A stretch of 23,144 nt of DNA, from NCBI GenBank assembly GCA_007123515.1, contig SKKY01000156.1, positions 1-23,144 on the forward strand. Direction: 5' to 3'. Positions 6,564-13,160 of this stretch are shown one piece after another. The stretch's first letter is position 1. Every line of letters begins with the position of its first letter. The notes under the pieces were generated by a model. That model searched no databases, was not told the origin of the DNA, and worked only from the letters and a program-made list of their open reading frames with translations. The stretch is from Clostridia bacterium (GTDB lineage Bacteria; Bacillota; Peptococcia; Peptococcales; SKKY01). The translations under genes and the position numbers were made by a program.

Positions 6564-7499
6564 TCAGACTAGTATCATAACCACATTAATCAACAACCGC
6601 AGTGCTGTCACAGCGACAATAATCCAAAACCCAAGCAATATGGTCTCAGATTGCACTTTGCAAATATACTTCGGAACAACACTCGCTGATATAATTGTAC
6701 CAATTGCCAGAAATAAAACAAAGTCCCATTGAATAAAAGAAAAACGCAAGATGATCGGCAACAAACTTGATACGAGAATAGTAAAGGTTGAGGTGGCTGC
6801 AGCTATCCCAATCGGAACACCCATTAGCATTGTCAGTACCGGTACATAAATAATCCCTCCGCCCAGACCAAGCAAGGCTCCAAAAAAACCACCGATAAAA
6901 GCGATCACTACTTTAGGGAATACTTTAACCTCATAGGAAAATTTAATTTTCCTGGCATCTATAAATTCTCTTCTGATACGGTTTGTTTTCCTGACGCTGT
7001 ATCTTTGTGACGGTGTAATTGTCTCTTTTTGCTTTTCGTTTGTATCAGCGTGCAAATCACAATTTTTCGCTTCTTTCTTACCTGTTTTTTGACTGGTTCT
7101 GTAGTCTTCATAGAGACTGGCAATTTTGGTACCGGCTATGGTTATCATAAATGCAGCAAAAATAAATTGAAGCAGGTCAATATCCAACTCAATTGAGGCA
7201 AAATAGTTAGCCATATACCCCCCAAAAAGAGTACCCGGCACTGCAAAAAGCATAAAAATTCCTGCTAACTTAAAGTCGATTCTCTTTTCAACGTGGTAAG
7301 CGATAGTTCCAGAAAGCGTTGTGAAGATAATCAAACCCAGTGATGTAGCCGTTGCCAGATTTCCGTCGAAGCCAAAGAATAAGATTAGAATAGGGACGGT
7401 AACCAGACCACCACCTATTCCAAACGTAGGCGATATGGCTCCAATGAAAAGACCTATCAGAACCAAACAAAGCTTTGTAAGAATTGTTAACTCGACCAT
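6564..7499 (-). CDS. TauE/SafE (TSUP) family anion/sulfur exporter
   Basis: This 311-residue integral membrane protein has about eight helices in two repeats. Each repeat opens with a glycine-rich family motif: GAISPTFGIGGGLVTVPIL (near residue 20) and GGFFGALLGLGGGIIYVPVL (near residue 205). A long hydrophilic loop of about 65 residues with many Lys, Arg and Glu (about 130-195) separates them and is longer than in many relatives. TSUP proteins move sulfite, sulfoacetate, thiosulfate or other sulfur anions; the substrate here is unknown. It lies 17 bases downstream of the last nucleoside permease gene and 17 bases upstream of arsR, so it could be cotranscribed with either. The start ATG has only a modest AAGAGATG site upstream. 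Confidence 0.9.
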   Translation of the reverse strand: MVELTILTKLCLVLIGLFIGAISPTFGIGGGLVTVPILILFFGFDGNLATATSLGLIIFTTLSGTIAYHVEKRIDFKLAGIFMLFAVPGTLFGGYMANYFASIELDIDLLQFIFAAFMITIAGTKIASLYEDYRTSQKTGKKEAKNCDLHADTNEKQKETITPSQRYSVRKTNRIRREFIDARKIKFSYEVKVFPKVVIAFIGGFFGALLGLGGGIIYVPVLTMLMGVPIGIAAATSTFTILVSSLLPIILRFSFIQWDFVLFLAIGTIISASVVPKYICKVQSETILLGFWIIVAVTALRLLINVVMILV

Positions 7500-7516
7500 T
7501 TATAACATCTCTTTTC

Positions 7517-8464
7517 TTATCTTTTTCCTTTATCATAAGGTTCACCAATCGCCTTGGGTGCCTGTGAAGATTTCGCTGAGAAGACAAGCGCAATCAAGGT
7601 AAATACATAGGGGAATGTTTTTAGTATAATACCCGGGATATTAGCCAATTCGGGTATTACCTGTGAAACATTGGCAATGGTACTGGCAAAACCAAAAAAG
7701 AAGGTAGCCAGCAAGATACCCAATGGTCTCCATTGCCCAAAGATTAATGAAGCCAACGCAAGGAAGCCCAAACCGGCAACAGTTCCGTTAAATTCTCCTG
7801 AGTAAGTAACAAGAATGATACCCCCGCCTAGACCGGCGCAGGCTCCTGATATTATGACCGCTATATAGCGGACCAGGTACACATTGATCCCTGCAGCATC
7901 CGCTGCATGAGGGTGTTCACCACAAGCTCTCAAACGCAAGCCAAACACCATCCGGTACAATAAAAACCAGGATGCCAGCAGAATAAACAATACGATCCAG
8001 GTTGTCAAATAGGTTCCACTGAAAAGCATTTTCCCGATAATCGGAATCTCTGATAAGAACGGAATGTTTCTTCTTGAAAGTCCGATCATAATCTGAATGT
8101 TACCACTTCCGGTCATCGCTCTTGCCAGATATACCGTCAAAGCAGCGGATGTCATATTAATGGCTATACCACTGATAATCTGATTAGCATGTAAGGTAAC
8201 ACACGCAAATGCATGGAGCAAAGCCAGTAAGGCACCGGCTAATGCCGCAGCTAACAAACCCCACCAAATAGCCTGTCCCGGCATCGTTCTTTCAAGCTGG
8301 GAGATGGTCAAGGCCGCTGCAAAGAGTCCGACAAGCATTAAGCCTTCCAGGCCGATATTAATGACTCCGCTTCTCTCGCTAAAGAGTCCGCCAAGAGAGG
8401 TAATCAACAAAGGAATAGTAAACGCAATCGCGTAAGGGAAGATCTGAATTAATAACTCTAACAT
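7517..8464 (-). CDS. Nucleoside ABC transporter permease, YufQ/NupQ type
   Basis: This 315-residue inner-membrane permease of the BMP-type nucleoside/purine ABC transporter has 8-10 predicted helices. Family motifs are SLGGLFSERSGVINIGLEGLML near the N-terminus, GIAINMTSAALTVYL, LRACGEHPHAADAAGINVYLVRY (coupling loop that touches the ATPase), and ACAGLGGGIILVTYSGEF. It is homologous to the other permease encoded next to it and pairs with it to form the membrane channel. Its ATG shares one base with the stop of that gene (TAATG), with AAGGGAG as ribosome site. The C-terminal tail is basic and polar (SSQAPKAIGEPYDKGKR). Confidence 0.93.
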   Translation of the reverse strand: MLELLIQIFPYAIAFTIPLLITSLGGLFSERSGVINIGLEGLMLVGLFAAALTISQLERTMPGQAIWWGLLAAALAGALLALLHAFACVTLHANQIISGIAINMTSAALTVYLARAMTGSGNIQIMIGLSRRNIPFLSEIPIIGKMLFSGTYLTTWIVLFILLASWFLLYRMVFGLRLRACGEHPHAADAAGINVYLVRYIAVIISGACAGLGGGIILVTYSGEFNGTVAGLGFLALASLIFGQWRPLGILLATFFFGFASTIANVSQVIPELANIPGIILKTFPYVFTLIALVFSAKSSQAPKAIGEPYDKGKR

Positions 8465-9519
8465 TATTTGGTCTCCCTTCTCTTCCTACGATTTTCTAAA
8501 AATCTGTCTACAACAACACTGGTTGCTGCAAAATAAATAATCGTAGCAATGATGGTATCGGCAATTTCCGGCGGTATCCCGGTCATGGCTGTCATAAAAC
8601 CCTTTCCGGAATGAAGTAGCCCAAAAAAGATAGCTGCAAAGAAGACTCCTAAAGGTGAATTCGCCCCTAGCAATGAAACAGCAATCCCGTCAAACCCCTG
8701 CATCGGAAGGACTCCAATCTGCATGTTTGTAGCAATCCCTGCGTAAAGACTAAGCCCGGCTAAACCGGCAAGTCCTCCTGCGATTCCCATGGAAAGCATG
8801 ATATTTCTGTTAACATCGATACCTGCTGTTTCAGCAGCAGTCCGATTGTATCCTACAGCCTTTAATTCATAACCAAGCGTTGTTTTATCAAGAATAAACG
8901 CTACAATAATGGCCACAATAATGGCCAGAACAATTCCAAGATTAATATAGGATCCATCAAAAAAGTCTCTTAGCCATTCGATCCGCAAAGATGCTTCAGA
9001 CGGAATTCTCCTCGACTCGGTTTCCAGAAATTCTGCTTTTAAGTATAAAGGAACCATATAGTATACCGTCCAGTAGGCAATCCAGTTAAGCATAATGGTT
9101 GCCACAACTTCATGGACATTAAATTTAGCTTTTAAAAAGCCGGCAATAGATCCCCACAATCCACCTGCAATAAATGCCACTATAATCATCAACGGCAACA
9201 ACAGTATTTTAGGCAAGCTGACATTTAAGGCAATTGCCGTTGCACAAAGGCCTCCAATTAACATTTGTCCGGAGGCTCCGATATTAAACAGACCGGTTCG
9301 AAAAGCGAAAGTAACTGAAAGACCTGCAAAAATAAGCGGTGTGGCTGTAGCAATCGTATTTCCGATCCGTTGCATATTCATCGTTCCGCCCCGGAAGAGA
9401 TAGTTATACCCTTCAAAAGGGTTATTATTTGTCACAATCATAAGGATAGCGCCGGCTATCAGTCCAAGAATGACAGCAATCAAAGACAGAAGGTAATCTC
9501 TATTGAATCTGATCTTCAT
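8464..9519 (-). CDS. Nucleoside ABC transporter permease, YufP/NupP type
   Basis: This 351-residue permease is the larger membrane subunit of the transporter. Motifs include NPFEGYNYLFRGG in the first outer loop, LIFAGLSVTFAFRTGLFNIGASGQMLIGG, FNVHEVVATIMLNWIAYW, the coupling-loop segment ELKAVGYNRTAAETAGIDVNRN, and GIAGGLAGLAGLSLYAG. The reading frame could begin at GTG 9528, but GAGGTG at 9526-9531 is a good ribosome site six bases before the ATG at 9519, so that ATG is chosen; the protein then begins MKIRFNRDYLLSL. The first 20 bases overlap the ATPase gene. The C-terminus (FLENRRKRRETK) is strongly basic and cytoplasmic. Confidence 0.93.
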   Translation of the reverse strand: MKIRFNRDYLLSLIAVILGLIAGAILMIVTNNNPFEGYNYLFRGGTMNMQRIGNTIATATPLIFAGLSVTFAFRTGLFNIGASGQMLIGGLCATAIALNVSLPKILLLPLMIIVAFIAGGLWGSIAGFLKAKFNVHEVVATIMLNWIAYWTVYYMVPLYLKAEFLETESRRIPSEASLRIEWLRDFFDGSYINLGIVLAIIVAIIVAFILDKTTLGYELKAVGYNRTAAETAGIDVNRNIMLSMGIAGGLAGLAGLSLYAGIATNMQIGVLPMQGFDGIAVSLLGANSPLGVFFAAIFFGLLHSGKGFMTAMTGIPPEIADTIIATIIYFAATSVVVDRFLENRRKRRETK

Positions 9520-11038
9520 CTGCTTCACCTCGCTTAATGCCTGTCATCATTAGACCGATTTCTGCTTCATTTGTTTCCTTAGCATTAACAATACCGACTA
9601 GCTCTCCATTATTAATCACAGCTACTCGATCGCTTAAACCCAATATTTCATCAAGTTCCAAAGAGATCATAAGAACCGCCCGCCCTTTATCTCTTTGTTC
9701 AATCAGACGTTTATGGATATATTCAATAGCACCTACATCCAAGCCTCTTGTTGGCTGTACTGCAATTAAAAGATCCGGATTGCTGTCAATTTCCCGGCCA
9801 ACAACAAGCTTTTGCTGATTACCCCCTGACATTGACCGAACGGTGGTTTCCCCTCCACGCCCTGCTCTGATATCGAAATCCTCGATTATTTTTTCCCCAT
9901 ATCGATGGATTTCATCATAGTTAAGCATTCCCTTAATTGAATAAGGTTCTCTGTAATATTTTTTCAGAATCAAATTTTCATCCAGCGTATATTCAAGAAT
10001 CAAGCCATATTTTTGACGGTCATCTGAGATGTGAGACACCCTGTTTTCAATTCTTTCGCGAATAGAAAGTCCTGAGATTTCTTTATTACGCAAAAAGATC
10101 TCTCCCGACTCGGACTTTTGCAGACCAATTAGTGCACTGGCAAGCTCCCCCTGGCCATTACCATCCACACCGGCAATCCCAACAATTTCTCCGCATTTTA
10201 CATCAAGGCTAAACTCTTTTAACCCCATAACTCCCACTTTATTCTTAACTGAAAGGTTTCTGATCTCCAGTGCATTTTCTCCGGGAGTTGCCTCTTTTTT
10301 TTCTATACCAAAGGAGATCTTTCTGCCTACCATCATTTCAGCCATTTTTTCCGTTGATGTTTCCTTGACATCAACCGTCCCAACATACTGTCCTCTTCTG
10401 ATGATTGTGCAACGATCGGCTACAGCTTTGATCTCTTTTAATTTATGGGTAATAAGAATGATCGATTTTCCTTCTTTAATCAGATCCTTCATAATTCTCA
10501 TTAATTCCTGAACTTCCTGAGGCGTTAAAACAGCTGTTGGCTCATCAAAAATCAACACCTCAGCGTCCCTGTATAACATTTTAAGAATTTCTACTCTTTG
10601 TTGCATGCCGACAGATATATTACTAATAAGGGAATCAGGTTCTACATTTAATCCGTACTGTACCGATAACTCCTTAATCTTTTTTGAGGCGCCTTTTCTG
10701 TCAACCACTATCCCTTTTTTTTGTTCAATACCAAGGATGATATTCTCAGTAACCGTAAAATTATGTACTAATTTAAAATGCTGATGCACCATGCCAATTT
10801 TTAAATCATTCGCTACATTAGGATTAGCAATTTTTTCTTCCTTACCGCGAATTTTAATCGTTCCGCGATCAGGCTGGTATAAACCAAATAGGATACTCAT
10901 CAGTGTTGATTTACCTGCACCATTTTCTCCGAGAAGAGCATGTATTTCGCCCTTGGCAAGCTGGAGTGTAATATCATCACATGCCACTACACCAGGGAAT
11001 TCTTTTCTTATTTTAAGCATTTCTACAACGTATTCCAT
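9500..11038 (-). CDS. Nucleoside ABC transporter ATP-binding protein, fused double domain
   Basis: This 512-residue protein carries two ATPase domains in one chain, as in YufO/NupO and RbsA. Domain 1 (about 1-240) has Walker A GENGAGKST, signature NISVGMQQR, Walker B VLIFDEPTAVL and the switch His in ILITHKLKEI. Domain 2 (about 255-500) has a degenerate Walker A, GVDGNGQGE, without the GKST lysine, a good signature MSGGNQQK, and LLIAVQPTRGLDVGA in place of a normal Walker B. This asymmetry is normal in the family, where one site hydrolyses ATP. It energises uptake with the two permeases that follow. The ATG follows ATGGAGGCG. It lies behind an intrinsic terminator after the lipoprotein gene, so it should be expressed less than the binding protein. 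Confidence 0.94.
   Translation of the reverse strand: MEYVVEMLKIRKEFPGVVACDDITLQLAKGEIHALLGENGAGKSTLMSILFGLYQPDRGTIKIRGKEEKIANPNVANDLKIGMVHQHFKLVHNFTVTENIILGIEQKKGIVVDRKGASKKIKELSVQYGLNVEPDSLISNISVGMQQRVEILKMLYRDAEVLIFDEPTAVLTPQEVQELMRIMKDLIKEGKSIILITHKLKEIKAVADRCTIIRRGQYVGTVDVKETSTEKMAEMMVGRKISFGIEKKEATPGENALEIRNLSVKNKVGVMGLKEFSLDVKCGEIVGIAGVDGNGQGELASALIGLQKSESGEIFLRNKEISGLSIRERIENRVSHISDDRQKYGLILEYTLDENLILKKYYREPYSIKGMLNYDEIHRYGEKIIEDFDIRAGRGGETTVRSMSGGNQQKLVVGREIDSNPDLLIAVQPTRGLDVGAIEYIHKRLIEQRDKGRAVLMISLELDEILGLSDRVAVINNGELVGIVNAKETNEAEIGLMMTGIKRGEADEDQIQ
9526..9531 (-). promoter_or_regulatory. Ribosome binding site that fixes the NupP start
   Basis: GAGGTG on the minus strand ends six bases before ATG 9519. 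The in-frame GTG at 9528 is part of this site, so it is unlikely to be the start. Confidence 0.7.
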
Positions 11039-11117
11039 AATTCGCCTCCATTACACTCAGATACAAACTTAATATATCATAATTTGATACATAAGAACCA
11101 GGCAAAAACTATTATGT

Positions 11118-11148
11118 AAAAAAAGGGCAGATGGCTCCGCCCTTTTTT
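11118..11148 (-). terminator. Intrinsic (leaky) terminator between BMP lipoprotein and ATPase genes
   Basis: On the minus strand AAAAAA is followed by GGGCGGA-GCCA-TCTGCCC and seven T. The seven-pair GC-rich stem contains one G-U pair. Its place after the binding-protein gene is common in ABC operons and yields excess lipoprotein mRNA over the membrane parts. Confidence 0.85.
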
Positions 11149-11176
11149 AGAAATTATCTGTACTGTTTTAGGCTCT

Positions 11177-12265
11177 TTATCTGATTAAATCACCAAGCTG
11201 GTCAGATACAACAACTTCACCAGATTGCACTAAAGCAAAAACCTCAGCTGTTTCCTGCTCAACGTCTGCATTTAAATTTGGATTGTTTTCAGGAATACCA
11301 ATTCCAAAGTTTGTCGCATCAAAGAATAAGGTTTCTCCACCCGGAAACTCATCATTTAATTCAGCTTCGATCATATCAAAAGCTGCCACATCAATGTATT
11401 TCATCGCAGATGTCAAAATAATGGATTCGCTATCTCTGTAAATTCCTTCATCATACTGATCAACGTCAACACCGACGACCCAAACATCATCTCCAGCTGC
11501 AGCTCTGGATTTTGCTTCGTTAATAACGCCAACACCCACACCACCGGCTGCGGCAAAGATAACATCAACACCTCTGTCGTACATTTGCGCGGCTAACTGC
11601 TGTCCTGCTGCCACATTATCAAATGTTCCCTGATATATTACGTTTTGAGACTGAACCTGAACATCTGTTCCGTAATTTTCATTAGCATACGTAACACCTT
11701 GCTGGAAACCCCAGTTAAATTTCTGCACCGGAGGAATTTCCATACCTCCGATAAATCCTGCTTGTCCTTCCTCTAGCTGAAGTGCTGATGCCAGTCCGGC
11801 TAAGAAGCCTGACTCATGCTCAGCAAAGAAAATAGAAACTGTATTATCTGCTACTAAGAAATTGAACTCACCATCATGAGGCGCTCCGTCAATTAATACA
11901 AACTTTGCTTCCGGATAACGAGCCTGAGCTTCATAAATCGAAGTTTCAAACTTAAATCCAGGACAAACAATAAAGTTGAATCCTGCATCCACAAGGTTTC
12001 CGATCTCCCTCATGTAATCAGCTTCTGTCGTTCCGCTCGGTTGTAAGTATCTGATTTCCACTCCTAATTGATCTCTGGCCTGCAAAACACCTTCCCATGT
12101 TCCCTGATTAAAAGACTTGTCATCGATGGTGCCTGCATCTGTAACCATGCCCACTCGTAAGGTCGGCTCTTGTGGATCCGGTGCCGGCGTTCCCCCGCCA
12201 CAGCCAACAACAAAGCTTGTTACAAAAAATACGACCAAAATAAGTGCTACTTTTTTACTCTTCAT
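11177..12265 (-). CDS. BMP-family nucleoside-binding lipoprotein
   Basis: This 362-residue extracellular lipoprotein belongs to the BMP family (BmpA/PnrA/YufN), the nucleoside-binding subunits of this ABC transporter class. The signal peptide MKSKKVALILVVFFVTSF ends in the lipobox VVGC, and the cysteine would carry the lipid anchor. A Gly/Pro-rich linker follows, then the mature domain starting LRVGMVTDAGTIDDKSFNQGTWEG, where the D-x-x-F-N-x-x-x-W segment contacts ligand in PnrA. EHESGFLAGLASAL and DVIFAAAGGVGVGVI are family motifs, and VWVVGVDVDQ contains the Asp that binds ribose hydroxyls in homologues. The ribosome site AGGGGGGA precedes the ATG. Ligand preference within nucleosides cannot be read from sequence. 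Confidence 0.95.
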   Translation of the reverse strand: MKSKKVALILVVFFVTSFVVGCGGGTPAPDPQEPTLRVGMVTDAGTIDDKSFNQGTWEGVLQARDQLGVEIRYLQPSGTTEADYMREIGNLVDAGFNFIVCPGFKFETSIYEAQARYPEAKFVLIDGAPHDGEFNFLVADNTVSIFFAEHESGFLAGLASALQLEEGQAGFIGGMEIPPVQKFNWGFQQGVTYANENYGTDVQVQSQNVIYQGTFDNVAAGQQLAAQMYDRGVDVIFAAAGGVGVGVINEAKSRAAAGDDVWVVGVDVDQYDEGIYRDSESIILTSAMKYIDVAAFDMIEAELNDEFPGGETLFFDATNFGIGIPENNPNLNADVEQETAEVFALVQSGEVVVSDQLGDLIR

Positions 12266-12298
12266 GCTTAGTTCCCCCCTAATATATTATACGTATAC

Positions 12299-12304
12299 AT
12301 TATA
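12299..12304 (-). promoter_or_regulatory. Candidate -10 box of the nucleoside transporter operon
   Basis: A perfect TATAAT lies 34 bases upstream of the lipoprotein ATG. No convincing -35 box is found at 16-18 bases, so an activator or another start point is possible. Confidence 0.4.
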
Positions 12305-12352
12305 CCCCGATATTTGTATTTTAATATAATCATCCATAAAAAGTTCGGGGTT
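12304..12352 (-). promoter_or_regulatory. PurR-box-like site and 7-bp inverted repeat upstream of the BMP gene
   Basis: On the minus strand AACCCCGAACTTT (12340-12352) matches 11 of 13 positions of the Bacillus PurR box AWWWCCGAACWWT. Its core is also the left arm of a perfect 7-bp inverted repeat, ACCCCGA...TCGGGGT (12345-12351 and 12304-12310, 34 bases between), and the second arm touches the -10 box. A second full PurR box at the usual 16-17 base spacing is not present. Purine control of nucleoside uptake would make biological sense. Confidence 0.35.
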
Positions 12353-12368
12353 TATTTGTAATTTTTTT

Positions 12369-13148
12369 TTACATCTTATTAATCATATCAATCGCTTCCT
12401 GATTGCCTCTTTTTTTCTGGTTTCGGAGAGCATGTTTAATAATCCATTTTGTATGAATATTCTCTGTGTCCGACCAATCTTTGATCAGAGCCATTCCGAT
12501 ATCATAATTATCTTTTAGGATATCATTCAGATGATTGGCTACGGATCTTTTTACAAAAAGCACCTGATCCTCTTTAAGATTTTCAAGAATCGGTAATGCG
12601 AGAGTCGGATCTTTTACAAACAGATCAAGTTTTTTTGCCCACGGCAATCTTGGTCTGCACCCTTCACTCGCTAAGCGTCTAATATGAAAATTAGGATCTT
12701 TTGACCATTTTTCCATAATCATCATCACATTCTCAGGATCTTTTTCTATGTAGGGTCTGATAGCATATTCTCCAGTAAATCTTTTGGTGATTTCATAAAT
12801 AGCAGCGATTGATTCTTGCTGATGGTCTTTGCCGTATTTTTCAACAAAGAAGGCCACCGGCATAAGCCAATACCACTTATCAAACATGCCTGTTTCCTTT
12901 TGATTTTCAGGCCCTAAAATCTGCAGCAAAAAATCCAGCGCATCCGGATAATGCGCTGGTAAACTATGCTGTAAATAGTCTGCAAACAACTCTACCCTGG
13001 CTTTTAGTTCAAGCGGCTCCACGTTAGAGTGAATCGCCGAAATAAAAAAGTGTCTTTTGAATTCCGGATAAACCTCTTCTATTTTTTCAGCCAAGCATAC
13101 GGCAAGATCGTGATCAAAGTACTCTTTAAATTTTTTTCTTTGCGACAT
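12369..13148 (-). CDS. alkC: DNA alkylation repair protein, AlkC/AlkD-like HEAT-repeat glycosylase
   Basis: This 259-residue all-helical protein belongs to the HEAT-like-repeat DNA glycosylases that remove N3-alkylated bases such as 3-methyladenine. The family segment TGEYAIRPYI is followed by DPNFHIRRLASEGCRPRLPWA, closest to AlkC. Helical repeats continue through LFVKRSVANHLNDILKDN and WIIKHALRNQKKRGN. The frame is open upstream to an ATG at 13190, but AAGGAG at 13155-13160 lies six bases before the ATG at 13148, so this start (MSQRKKFKEYF) is preferred. The ribosome site overlaps the stop codon of the metal-ATPase gene, so translation is probably coupled. A repair glycosylase behind a metal exporter is an unusual pairing. 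No terminator is seen after the gene. Confidence 0.85.
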   Translation of the reverse strand: MSQRKKFKEYFDHDLAVCLAEKIEEVYPEFKRHFFISAIHSNVEPLELKARVELFADYLQHSLPAHYPDALDFLLQILGPENQKETGMFDKWYWLMPVAFFVEKYGKDHQQESIAAIYEITKRFTGEYAIRPYIEKDPENVMMIMEKWSKDPNFHIRRLASEGCRPRLPWAKKLDLFVKDPTLALPILENLKEDQVLFVKRSVANHLNDILKDNYDIGMALIKDWSDTENIHTKWIIKHALRNQKKRGNQEAIDMINKM

Positions 13149-13154
13149 AAATTT

Positions 13155-13160
13155 CTCCTT
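13155..13160 (-). promoter_or_regulatory. alkC ribosome binding site overlapping the ATPase stop codon
   Basis: AAGGAG overlaps TAA at 13159-13161 by two bases. A ribosome ending the ATPase would uncover or reuse this site, and it selects the ATG at 13148. Confidence 0.75.

Noticed and set aside
7288..7593. 101-codon minus-strand frame overlapping NupQ and TSUP ends
   Set aside because: It overlaps two well-supported genes in another frame, has no family motif and no ribosome site.
12304..12320. A second PurR box paired with the one at 12340-12352
   Set aside because: The best match has about 8 of 13 positions and 24 bases between boxes instead of 16-17.
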